Below, piece after piece: positions 31,413-41,279 of a stretch of DNA of 64,000 nucleotides (positions are counted from its first letter, which is position 1; every line of letters starts with the position of its first letter). The translations under genes were made by a program, and so were the position numbers. Below the pieces are notes generated by a model that was not told where the DNA came from, did no database searches, and worked only from the letters and a program-made list of their open reading frames with translations. Source of the stretch: Euphorbia lathyris (Eukaryota; Streptophyta; Magnoliopsida; Malpighiales; Euphorbiaceae). The stretch lies in the NCBI RefSeq assembly GCF_963576675.1, contig NC_088910.1, positions 28,212,531 through 28,276,530 of the forward strand. Direction: 5' to 3'.

Positions 31413-31770
31413 TTACTAAACTTAATAAGACAAGCACAAGTACCTGGCTTATACTGACAATTCAAAACAAAACAAATAGCAAACGCGTAATACCACAATA
31501 GTACCGATTCGTCGGGCGGGGTAGGGTGAGATTACATCTCTTCCCTACACGTAACCGGAAAAACAAACCCTAAATCTCTCCAGAGACCATCCTTATCCAA
31601 ACCTAAACCATACAGAGTCAATCTAAACAGATAAGGGCGACCAATCACGCCCGCGCACGTATTTCTGAGTGATGATTGGTGGCGACTCGAAACCTTCAAC
31701 CGCGAGAAAGGGCAGATCGAGCCGGCCACGCACCCCGACCTGCGTAAAAACCGGAAGCCAGGGTGCGACA

Positions 31771-31795
31771 GTGCCCGCCATCGGCTTGAGGGGGG
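31771..31795 (+). pseudogene. pol: Last codons and polypurine tract of Ale-like copia
   Basis: After the duplicated GTGCC the frame reads RHRLEGG, continuous with FVRA before the solo LTR. The sequence CTTGAGGGGGG serves as polypurine tract immediately before the 3' LTR. Confidence 0.8.
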
Positions 31796-32200
31796 TGTTA
31801 GAGATAATATTCCTATTATGCTGTAAATAGATTCCTATCTAGTTAGAGTTTTAATTTGTCTATATTACTAGCTAGGTAGAGTTTCCACACTTCTATATTT
31901 ACATATTGTATTCCTATACAAACTCCAATTGTCTCACTATAAATACAAGACCTTAGAACTAATCACATTCAAGGTGATTCAAACATTATTGTGTATATTA
32001 CTTCTCTCTATCTCCATATTATTCATATATATCAAACTATACATCCAACACTATTATCACTCATGTTTTTAAATTCATTAACTAAATCAATCAATTCAAT
32101 TTTTTTTCGTTATGTCTGGATAAAAATATTCTTTGATTTGGATGCTACGGTAAAATTTTACTATTATATATGTTAGAAAATAAATTTGTACTCCCTAACA
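31796..32200 (+). repeat. Ale-like copia 3' LTR (405 bp)
   Basis: It begins TGTTAGAGATAATATTCC and ends CTCCCTAACA, so TGTTAG/CTAACA form perfect terminal inverted repeats. A TATA-like ACTATAAATAC lies near 31937-31947. It directly follows the polypurine tract. GATAT (32201-32205) would be the right target duplication. The left one cannot be seen. Confidence 0.82.
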
Positions 32201-33180
32201 GATATGAGCAAACTTGAACCTTATCCTTATATAAATACCATTCTTAATTTTTTTATACTAATATATTATATTAAATTATTGGTATTGATTTTTTATATGT
32301 TAAGATAATTATATTATAATAATACGATCTGATGTTACATATATATAAGAAAAAAATAATAAGATTGGTATTTTTGTGGCCTCCACCAAAACATAATTCC
32401 TGGGAATTTTTGGTTCTGCAAAGATTTTCAGGCACCAGTGTAATTGTTTTCCTATATCTTCGCCGGTCAAAAACACTTTAAAATTGGAGAACAAAATCTA
32501 AATTGCTCTAAATTTATCATTTTCCTAATGATTCCTTCAATAATTCCAACTATATTATAAAGATATAAAATAAACAACTCAAATGAATACGCTAAAATAT
32601 CAAATTGTTTCTTGTATGTAGTTGGTAGAGAGTAAGAAATGATTTTTAAAGTGGAAAACAAAAGTTGCTGAAATTTTTCTTAACAATTTATATAACCTTT
32701 GAATATTTTTTTTTTTTATGTATAGAGACATGAAAATCTAAAGTAATGATTTTTAGTTATTTTAAATTTTTATTTAGTTATTTAAATTATTTCTATTTTT
32801 TTTTTTTTACTTTTATAATTTGTGTGCTATTGATTTAAAATATGTCTGTATTAGAAAATTTATAAATTAACAATGTAGTTGGATTTGGGGCATGGGTCTA
32901 GTCTGTAAGAATCAAATATTACTCTAGATTTAATCCCCACCAATTACAAATAGAAGCAGTTGTTTCTCGTAAGGATTCCACATTTGTTTGGATTTGATGT
33001 CTACTTACTCTGATCACATTCATATATATTTTCTCGAATATATTTTCTTCCTAAAGTTAAGATAAAGGGCAGGTTCTGCATTGAGATGAATTGGTTGGTT
33101 GAAGATAATTATAAGAACTAGGTTTGTAGAAGTTGGGAGGCTGGTGGGGGTATCAATCTTATATCTAAGCTTTCACGAAT
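32201..33180. other. AT-rich noncoding sequence
   Basis: Long A/T runs and short low-complexity ORFs only. I see no repeat structure, inverted ends or coding similarity that I can name. Confidence 0.5.
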
Positions 33181-33679
33181 TCATTTCGAGCAACACTTTT
33201 GTTCGATTTGAAAGCATTGAGTCCATTCAAGCTCAATGAGTTTTTTTCCATACTCAATAAGTAATTTGAGGTCAAATTCTTTTTTCAAAAGGGAGTGAAT
33301 GATGGGGACATCATGTCGACCAAATGTATGGAAATGAGTGGTGGGAAAAGCAAACCAAAGGAGCGACACACCAAGAAAAAAAAAGAAGGAAATTCATGTG
33401 AAAAACATATCTCACACGTCATGTGGATTTTTTTAAAGGAACCGCCTTATTTCCAGAACCAAACTCACACGTCGTGGAAACGTTTTAAATAGTTCTTACG
33501 AATTAGCTTTGCTCGTTACTCTAGCTTTCTCTTAATTACAACTTTATCGTCCTATATTTACAATTCATGTCATCATCTTATTTACAAGATTATCACTCTT
33601 TTACTCTTATATCATTTTATCCCTTAACATTATCTCTTTAATTACTTATGTAATAGGTTTTATTGTAATAAGTAGTGTT
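33181..33679 (+). other. Possible chromovirus 3' end relic and LTR-like sequence
   Basis: The stretch SNLRSNSFFK followed by AAAAGGGAGTGAATGATGGG (about 33256-33310) resembles the end of chromovirus gypsy pol plus polypurine tract. From there to 33679 the DNA is LTR-like and pyrimidine-rich, with CACACGTCATGTGG and CACACGTCGTGG words related to those at 25039-25155. The evidence is short and the call may be wrong. Confidence 0.3.
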
Positions 33680-33784
33680 CACCTAGAGGAAGTGGTGCAA
33701 CAGGTTCCTAGGGATGAAAAGATGGTACTCGATGGTGATCTCAATCGACACGTGGGTTCTAGGCGAGATGGGTTTGAGAGTGTA
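33680..33784 (+). pseudogene. LINE endonuclease fragment, left half
   Basis: The plus strand reads LEEVVQQVPRDEKMVLDGDL, then NRHVGSRRDGFESV. The GDLN.HVG signature belongs to the endonuclease/exonuclease/phosphatase domain of plant LINE-like retrotransposons. The fragment is cut by the MULE-like element and resumes at 35318. No RT remains. Confidence 0.75.
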
Positions 33785-35317
33785 CAACCAAAATTTTTTG
33801 TCAGACTAAACTGTACAACCTTCTAGTGATCTCTCACTAAAGTGTACAGCCGGTAAAAATGACCGGTCAACACAAGTCAACGTTGCCACATCAGCATTTT
33901 GACCACTTTAAAAGTCAAAAGTTCACATCCCTAATATGAAATTACTACAATACCCTCATTCCTTCCAAATTGAAAAAAATAGAACTCACTTCATTTCTCT
34001 CTAACTCTTCTCTCTCTCTCTCTAAAAGCTTTCAATCTCTATCTTTCCCTTCCTCTCTCTCTAATTCTAAGATTTCCAAATCATTATTTAAAAAAACCTT
34101 TTTATTTAACAACTCACTTCTTCTCCAGTCCTTTCATCGATCATATCATGGTGCCTTTCTCCATTTAATCTCCGACGCCGATCAGGGAAAGTTGTGTTGT
34201 GTCGACGCCATCTCCCATATCGGAGCTTAATTTGATCCTTCTCTTTGAAATTGTATTGTGTTTGTAATAATAAAAAATGGAGTTGTAGAATCAAATAATT
34301 TGTATTGGAGTTGTAGAATCTCTTTTCATATGTCTCAATTATATTATTATCTCAAATCTGTATGAATTGGCTATAAAATCTGAATGGTCCAACACAAAAG
34401 AGGGAAAAAAAAATAGAGTTTGTAGAATTGGAAAATGGGCTTTGTTGAATTGGAAAATGGGCTGACACGGTGACTTTTCTTTCTTCGAAAATGGCTTGAG
34501 ATGGTGACTTTGCTTTCTTCGAAAATGGCTTGACATGGTGACTTTCTTTGCCCGACCTGAACGTAGAGGCTAGATATTGTGGAATCTTCTATAAATTGGA
34601 TATTAAATTGACTTGTAGCTGGTGAATATCTCAAATAAAATGAGAAAGGGAAAGAAGTGATCTGTGATGAATGATGATCTGAGTAATTTTGTGGCTTTTA
34701 ATTAAAGGTTAAAGGTGATTAACAAAAAAGATGTATGATAACAGTATATTTGGGTTAATTTAGATTGGCGGCAGAAATTGAGGTCGGAGATCAATGCCGG
34801 AGATTGGATGGCCGAAGGGTCGCATGAGCTGACCGGTGAAAGCGGCTGTGTCGAAAGACACAGGGAAGAACAAGGGATTGTTACTTTCAGTCTATAATTA
34901 AATAAAAGGTTATATTTTTTTTAATTAATTTGGAATAACTGAGATACAGATGTCATTTTGTGTGTGGAAGGTGAGTTGGAAGTCATGGACCTCTCTATAA
35001 AATCCCCAGATAATGTTGGACAAAATAATATGTGGGGCCACTTTTAGGTTGTAAAGAGAGAGAATTGGAAATTTTTTTATTAAGGGTATAAAAGTAATTT
35101 AGTAATATGTAGGGGTCATTTTTAATTTTTAAAGTGTGAAAATTGATAAGGTGTCACGTTGACCAAGTAATTAACAGGGTTGACCAGTCATTTTTACCGG
35201 TTGTACACTTTAGTGGGAGGTCACTAAAAGGTTGTACAGTTTAGTGTGACAAAATTTTGGTTGTACACCAAAGTGTGATTACGGATAAAGGTTGTACACC
35301 ACGTATGTAATTTACCC
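33781..35317. mobile_element. MULE-like element with long inverted repeats, left end truncated
   Basis: The right end, read inward on the minus strand, starts GGGTAAATTACATACGTGG, then TGTACAACC and TGTACAACCAAAATTTTG, and matches the left end (from 33781, TGTACAACCAAAATTTTTTG) for over 100 bases, including GTGTACA.CCGGTAAAAATGA. The left copy lacks the outer 60 or so bases, so no target duplication can be scored. The interior has no transposase. A 34-bp tandem repeat is at 34453-34550. It interrupts a LINE endonuclease frame. Confidence 0.8.
34453..34550. repeat. Three 34-bp tandem repeats
   Basis: The units are GAAAATGGCTTGACATGGTG followed by ACTTTCTTTCTTC, at 34453-34486, 34487-34520 and 34521-34550 (last one partial), with one to four differences. 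Confidence 0.85.
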
Positions 35318-35402
35318 AGAGTATGGTTTTCGAGATAAAAATGAAGCAGAAAATGATATCTTGGAATTAGCAGCAGCCTATGACTTGAGTATTGTTGTCT
35401 CC
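35318..35402 (+). pseudogene. LINE endonuclease fragment, right half
   Basis: The plus strand reads EYGFRDKNEAENDILELAAA followed by YDLSIVVS, continuing the endonuclease domain of 33680-33784. It is cut at 35402 by the Athila LTR. TCTCC (35398-35402) is the likely left target duplication of that element. Confidence 0.72.
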
Positions 35403-36636
35403 TGAATGGACTCTAGCAAGTGCACTAGATACAAGTAATAAAGTGATAAGTCAAGTATCGTATCCATAGGGATTGATGACCAAATTTTATAAGAAATACT
35501 TTGTGAACAGGGTGCTCGTAGTGCATGATTCTTTTATATTGACGGATGTTGGTAATCGTGAAAACTGGAGATTAAACAGATTACTTTACGTGTTAAAAAT
35601 GATAAGTTGAAGATGATAACAAGGTGAACAGGCTGTGCACAGCGGAACAGGTTGCCGTAAGCTCTACCCAAATGAATCATGAACAATGCAACTGAAGCCA
35701 AGGTTTCTGCTTTAACTCTCACTTAAGTCAACTCTCGTGTGTTCTTAAGATTCTAAGACTTACTAAAACCAATAGCGTCCTAAAGGCTTGTTCTTTCTTG
35801 CATTAAGAGCGAAACAACATTTCAAAAGAGAAAACCCTTGATAAAAACCACCTAACATTTCTGCTTCGGGGTTGGATGCTTGATAGAGAGTTCCGTGAAG
35901 ATGAAAGCAGTGTCCTATCATTCATCTAACACAAGCATACATGCATACGCAATCAAATATATAATCTCAACAAACACTTCATGCATAAACATCGTTCATT
36001 CATTACTAGGATAGAGAACTTACATTACCGGCCCCTACTGGCCGAGCCCATTCAAAAGGATTACTCACTCATACAGGCGAGTGAGCAATCAGATAGTTCA
36101 AAGCTCTCAAACTCCATCTATCCAAAAAGTCTAAAAGCTTCTTTCTTCCAAAATTATCCGATGCCTTTCCTTCCTTACTACCTCTATTTAAAGGAAAGGT
36201 CAGAGTCTAAAACCGTACTAGAAAAGTACCCGCACGAAATATATTACAAAACAAAGTCAAAAGTTCAGAAATCTAAAAATTGCTAAAAGTGGTTGAAGAT
36301 CATTTTGACCCTTGAACACTCAAGGGTCAAGCTTTCTTGTCATCTTGTTACTTTCCGCCTGCACGTCTCCGCCTTTCTGCCAGCAGCTACTGTCGTACCT
36401 GCCTCTCGTCTAGTCGCTGTCCATCATCAGAGGTTCCAGCGTTTGACCGTTGGATCAAAGAATGGCGTAATCTCCTCTTGGTAGTGCGAACAGGCTGCTT
36501 CCAGTCTATTCGGCTAAGTCTTTCCTTATCTGCATAAAAACACCTATAAGGCCTTCTTTCATATAATAAAGCACAACAAACACCCTTAATTCATTATAAT
36601 TAACACCTTTCAATGTAGTCAATTTCATGCCTAACA
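35403..36636 (-). repeat. Athila 3' LTR (about 1234 bp)
   Basis: On the minus strand it runs TGTTAGGCATGAAATTG...GAGTCCATTCA. It directly follows the polypurine tract and ends where the LINE coding sequence begins. A TATA-like CTTTAAATAG lies near 36182-36191 (minus). The partner LTR is off-window, so the ends rest on the TG...CA rule, the tract and the LINE junction. Confidence 0.72.
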
Positions 36637-38256
36637 AACACCCCCAAATTGAATCTTTGATTGTCCTCAAGTAAACAATAGATAGAAAGCAAGTTTATTT
36701 AAAGGACAAAGAGTTAGGAATGAAAGAATACGAAAACAGGAGTTTGAATGTTACAGGGAACTGAGAGGGTGATGGTAATTGCTCTGTTCTCATGAGATAA
36801 TGACAGAATAAGTGCAAGTTGTGGTCTTTTGATGAAGTTAAACCAGCACAGGATTGTGTACCTTTCTCTAGAAATTCCTTAAAGCTTAAAATTAGACCTC
36901 AAATTCCACAAGGAACAACCTGTTTGCCTATTTTGCCTCACCAAGGAATGGAATTTTTCGCTCACTCTCGTATGGCCTTTGTTTGCCATAGGGGAAAGAA
37001 TGCAACTTCACTCCTCAGCTCAGCAAATACACCCTTAGGGTGTGAGTTTGCTTTTTGGTCCCATGTCAATAGATCAACAATTTTTCAAACATAGTCAAAA
37101 GGTCTTGAACATGGTTGTAATGTTAGGCTTAGGCTAAGGTATGGAAATGAATGGCTTTTTAAGTGTCAGAATTCTGTCTTTATGCAGCAGTATTTAATTA
37201 TACCCAATTCTCAGCATATGAGCATTTCTTGTTCTTAACTTAAACAATCTACACAGCCTGTTGCTTAACATTGGCCAGACTATTCTTTTAAACACACAGA
37301 CGTCAGTCATCTAAACATTTTATTTCAGGCTCAAGATTAACAGACTTTATTTATTTTCCATATTCCAGTGTCATACCTCAATTGTCATCATTTTTATTTA
37401 CATAACTCATATTTTTGTATTTTTCTCTTGGTTTCAAAGCATGAGACAGAATCAAGGTATTATGGGATAATAGTGAAAGGAATGGGCTTCTTCGTATGAT
37501 GTGTATTAAAGAAAGAACAGGCTAAGGCTCAAGTTGGTTATCCTAATAATGTGAGTGCAATGCACGGGTAGGCTCTTTGTGTAGTGAATTCGGAATCTAG
37601 GTGCCTTTTTCCTCCTATGGTTGGCAAAAAGAATCTCCATGTCAACAGGGCATACCCAAGCAAATTCTCCCTAAAGATAGTAAGTGCTGGCTCACTCTTA
37701 AAAGGAAACAATGCATTTTCACATGCAATTGCGGGCTCGAGTTCTCACTATTTTAGGGGGCTATGCATTAAGGCAAAAGGTTCCTTTTGTGAAAGATGAT
37801 TTAAAATTTCAAAATTTGTGGAACTTCATTGTTCGGGAAAACACAAATCAAACACTAATTTAACTTCATACAATCCACTCATAACCAGCACAATCTGTTC
37901 AGTGATTATAATAAAGCAAAACAATCAAAACATAAGAATATGTACCAAGGATTTAACATAATGAAGAATATTTACTAAGGACAATATGCATCAACTCATA
38001 GGGGATTGCTTGTTATTCATAAAATTAACTTATTAACAACTTGTTCAGACTTTTTATCATGTTCATGCATACAGATATTGTAATTTGTAATCCCTCCCCA
38101 CCCCCAAATTAAAATGAAACATTGTCCTCAATGTTGGTATGAAGGAAAGCAAACCATATACAATATCTGCATGATAAAGGATAGAGTGAGCAAGAACTTA
38201 AAAAGAAGGGTGATAGGCGTTACCAGATGCTTAGGACAGCGACATATTTGACGTAA
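36637..38256 (-). other. Athila 3' noncoding region with two polypurine tracts
   Basis: On the minus strand CTTGAGGACAATCAAAGATT then CAATTTGGGGGTGTT (about 36637-36672) abuts the LTR and is the functional polypurine tract. An upstream look-alike, GAGGACAATGTTTCATTTTA then ATTTGGGGGTGGGGAGGG, lies at about 38094-38135. No ORF between them is convincing. Confidence 0.65.
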
Positions 38257-39628
38257 TCAGGCGAGAGGGGAAAGAGATGAGTCAACCTCTCTATCCGCAG
38301 CGGCAGTAGCGCCATCCCCTTTCGAGGAGGCAGCGGCGTTGGCAGGTGTGTCAAGTTTAGTTCTTACCGGACTTTTGATCGAAAAACCAGAAGGGCTTTC
38401 CTTTCCATGCTCCTCAATACAAAGACTTTTCAACATGTCGATTTCTCCCTGCTGTGCATCATACTTCTCCTCAAGAGCAAATATCATCTCTCTGTTGGCC
38501 TGGTTTTGAGCAAACAGGGCATGGAACTTGGTAAGAATGTCTTTGTTGGTGAGCTTGGCACACTTCTGGTAAAAGCCCAAATCTTTGGCGTGCTCGATCT
38601 GTTCCGACCCGGAGGATACTGACACAGTGGGCTTATGCTTTCACTTTCTACTTTCAACTCTTTTAGCTTCCACAAAATCCGACATCTAGACCCATTTCCC
38701 GTTGACCATCCTTCCAAACAACATACTCTGAAGGCTCTTCATGTCTATCTGGTCTGGGTGGTTAACCACCGTGAGTCGGTTCTGGTCCTCAGGTTTGAAC
38801 ACCCCAATGGCTTCCGCTATACGGGTTACAATACTTCCACAATAAATTACCGACGAGTTCTTCTTTCCAAACGCACTAATATACTCCCCAAACCAGAAAC
38901 CCAGGTTCATCCTTTTCCCGTGAACCATACTCCATAGAGCGGTGAGGTCGGCATGAGGGATGGTGGCCTAATTCTCACGAGCGAATATGGTGCCTGAGAC
39001 CAGCTTGTGTAGATACCTGATAGCAAAATCCTCGATACCCGACGCTTTGGATGCACTTCCATCATAACTTGGCTGGCCCGAGATTGATTGCCATAAAGTC
39101 GAAGGGTCGAACTCATCAGGGGTTTCCGTAAAAGCCCCTTTGTAACCTTCCGACTCTAAGTCGTCGTCATCCGTCGCATCTAGGAGATTGTTGAATGTGT
39201 TCAAGGATGGCCGTTGAGTGTGCGTCATGAGCCGGAAACTAAATTTCCCTTCCTCATCAGGGTCCGTGATTTTCGGGATTATGTTTGAACATTGCAAGAA
39301 ACTCCAAGGTGAGTTCTTTATATGCTGGTTCTTTCATTTCGAAGAAACACCCGAAATGCCCCGCCTCCATGAGTTTTTGCACTTTTTCATCAAGCTTGAG
39401 TCTTTTCAATGTATCCCAACACACAGTTCGTATCGGCCCGAACTCGAGCTGAGCGAGATCATCATAATATTTTTATGTGGCGGCGTCCTTGAACTGAGAG
39501 AGCTTCTTTACTAATTTTTCATCGGGAACAAATGCAACTGTGCTCGTGCCCACCATTTTGCTCTTTCCCTTTTCTTTCTTTGTGCCCTCGATTTTAACTT
39601 GCTTGCCAGATCCTCGAGTTCTCATCAT
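38257..39628 (-). pseudogene. ATHILA ORF-1-like protein, broken
   Basis: The start ATG pair is at 39623-39628 (MMRTRGSGKQVKIEG). The N-terminal part is in another frame than the rest, so at least one frameshift lies between about 39473 and 39300. The main frame (39297 to 38257) reads SISGQPSYDGSASKASGIED, VSGTIFAREN, MNLGFWFGEYISAFGKK, then a C-terminal coiled coil (MIFALEEKYDAQQGEIDMLK). It has three in-frame stops (about 38968-38970, 38686-38688 and 38638-38640). The conserved 'SGTIFAREN' and 'NLGF' blocks match the plant ATHILA ORF-1 family. Its function is unknown, though it is sometimes called env-like by position. The 250 bases upstream to 39881 are noncoding. Confidence 0.75.
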
Positions 39629-39876
39629 GTACTCAAGTCTAAATAGGGTTTCCCAACGATAAAGAGCATAGAGCATATGGTGAACAATGAAAAAGATGTG
39701 TGAAAAAGAAAACAAGTCGAACAAGGGGCCGTAAATTGGTTGGTCTCCTTAAGTAGGGAGAGGAAATGAAACGGCATGTTGCCAACCCGTCTTTATAAGA
39801 GCGGTCCAATGGACGCCACCTGGACAAGTGGTTGGCAAAAGGCACGTACCTCCGAAGAGACCCCTGGGCGACGAAC

Positions 39877-39881
39877 GGTCA
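39877..39881. repeat. Left target-site duplication of Sire-B (GGTCA)
   Basis: GGTCA precedes the 5' LTR and is repeated exactly after the 3' LTR (51297-51301). This proves that 39882-51296 is one complete insertion. Confidence 0.95.
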
Positions 39882-41217
39882 TGTTGAAACACCTTTCCAC
39901 ATAATTTTGATTTGACAAAATTGTTTAAGTATAATTTAAAATACATATTCTAAACACACTAAGTTTAAATGCTTTGATTTATTCTACTAATGTGTTTGTT
40001 CAATGTTGAGTTAAAACTGTAATAAGACATAAGGATTAAATGGCCCAAGCCCATTACGGAAGCCAAGGCCCAAGTCAAACAACTCAGTACACTCGGCCCG
40101 CATTTGTCAAAATGTTACCGTTCTAAACAGAACGCAACTCAGCAAACGGAAGGATCTAGAAGACCTTCGGGAACAACTTTAAGATGAAGCTGCTGAGTAG
40201 TCTCGACAAAGCGTACAAGACAGCAGCTGGCATAGCAAAACTTCCAGACAAAGTATTTCCTTTTTGGGCAAAGTTCAGACGACACAGTATGCTGTCTAGT
40301 TGACTTTACCATAAAAGGAGAGACAGTCTGCTGAGCTGACCGAGGACAGAAGATACACAATTCTGATTGGCCGAGAGCTCTGAGCAAGTCAGGATGACAA
40401 CGACATGTAGCCGTTTCCCTCCAACGGTTATTTTGAAATTCGAAATGACCGATGCCCAGACGTCTCTATAAATAGTGTCATCACAAGCTTCACAACACAC
40501 AGAACTTGATCAAGCAGTTACGCTGACCAAATTTCTACAAGTTCTGCAAGCAAAGAAGCAAAGCAAATTCTTACACTACATTTCTTATATCTGTGTAAAA
40601 GTCTAGAGTGATTGTTAAATCGTCTAAAGTGTCTTAGCAAACCTTTGTATAGGACAAAACACTTATCATTTCTAGAGATAGAAAGGAGAGGCTGAGTACT
40701 CGGTTTTAGTACTCAGCGAGAGATTAGGATTGAGTAGAAGTATAGAGGAAGGTACTCTTGTCATACTCAGTTGCTGATATTGTAAAAGGTTTGAGGCTCT
40801 ACCTTTAAAGAGCTCAGTAGAGGATTTGAAATCTCGGAACGTGTTCCGGGGACAGGACGTAGGCTTAGAAGAAGCCGAACCTGGATAAATCTGCTGAGTG
40901 AAGTATTTCTTACCTTTAACTCCTTATTTATATTGCTTGCTTAAAATAACCAAAAACTGACCAAGTAAAGAGGTTAAGTTGAGTTGTGCGCATTGAACGT
41001 CTGAGCTCAGGAATAGACTCTAAGTGCTATCTCCTGACTCAAGCTAAGAAACTGACCTAGTCACCTGTTGACTAAGCCAGTATCTTGCTATTTACTCAGC
41101 GCCGCTGTTCAAACCTTTTTCTTTAGAAAAAGAAGTCTGCCCTAATTGCGAAAAAGTTTAAATAGTTCCTAAACCCCCCCCTTGGAATTATACTTGCAAC
41201 CTTACAAGGGACCAACA
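39882..41217 (+). repeat. Sire-B 5' LTR (1336 bp)
   Basis: It runs TGTTGAAACACCTTTCC...AGGGACCAACA. It contains the TATA box (40467-40474) and a C8 run (41174-41181). An 82-codon minus-strand ORF (40139-40387) is present in both LTRs only because they are repeats. Confidence 0.97.
40467..40474 (+). promoter_or_regulatory. TATA box of Sire-B 5' LTR
   Basis: CTCTATAAATAGTG lies mid-LTR. The 3' LTR copy is at 50539-50546. RNA start is expected some 30 bases downstream. Confidence 0.7.
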
Positions 41218-41219
41218 AG

Positions 41220-41231
41220 TGGTATCAGAGC
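41220..41231 (+). promoter_or_regulatory. Sire-B primer binding site (initiator tRNA-Met)
   Basis: TGGTATCAGAGC lies two bases after the LTR. The gag ATG follows 48 bases later. Confidence 0.96.
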
Positions 41232-41279
41232 TTAAAAGCTCACTCTAAAAGGTCTAACAACCTTGAGCTGGTCCCTACC

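Larger units (their letters stand above)
27759..31770 (+). repeat. Solo LTR of a gypsy-type element (4012 bp)
   Basis: It begins TGTAGATACCCATTTTTGTC, ends CCAGGGTGCGACA, and is flanked by a perfect GTGCC duplication (27754-27758 and 31771-31775). Excising it with one GTGCC restores the copia reading frame (FVRA|RHRLEGG). It has a TATA box at 29337-29344, a minisatellite (28753-28940) and palindromic repeats (30978-31412), but no gag or pol. It arose by recombination between two LTRs. It may share a superfamily with the relict at 19423-22182. Orientation is inferred from the TATA box. Confidence 0.88.
26175..32200 (+). mobile_element. Ale-like copia remnant, 5'-truncated, split by a solo LTR
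   Basis: Only the RT-RNase H part of pol (26175-27758, ending at 31771-31795) and a short 3' LTR (31796-32200) remain. The small LTR and RT style ([23 protein letters not shown]) fit the Ale/Retrofit group, though this lineage call is tentative. The gag, protease, integrase and 5' LTR are missing. Confidence 0.8.

Noticed and set aside
34106..34634. Minus-strand ORFs of 62-87 codons inside the second MULE-like element
   Set aside because: They read through a 34-bp tandem repeat and simple sequence. No gene-like segment comparable to that in the first MULE.
36819..37799. ORFs of 71-91 codons between the Athila LTR and ORF-1
   Set aside because: Unconserved, on the strand opposite to the element, without motifs.
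40139..40387. 82-codon minus-strand ORF in the Sire-B LTR, repeated at 50211-50459
   Set aside because: It recurs only because the LTR is duplicated. There are no coding features and it is antisense to the LTR transcript.
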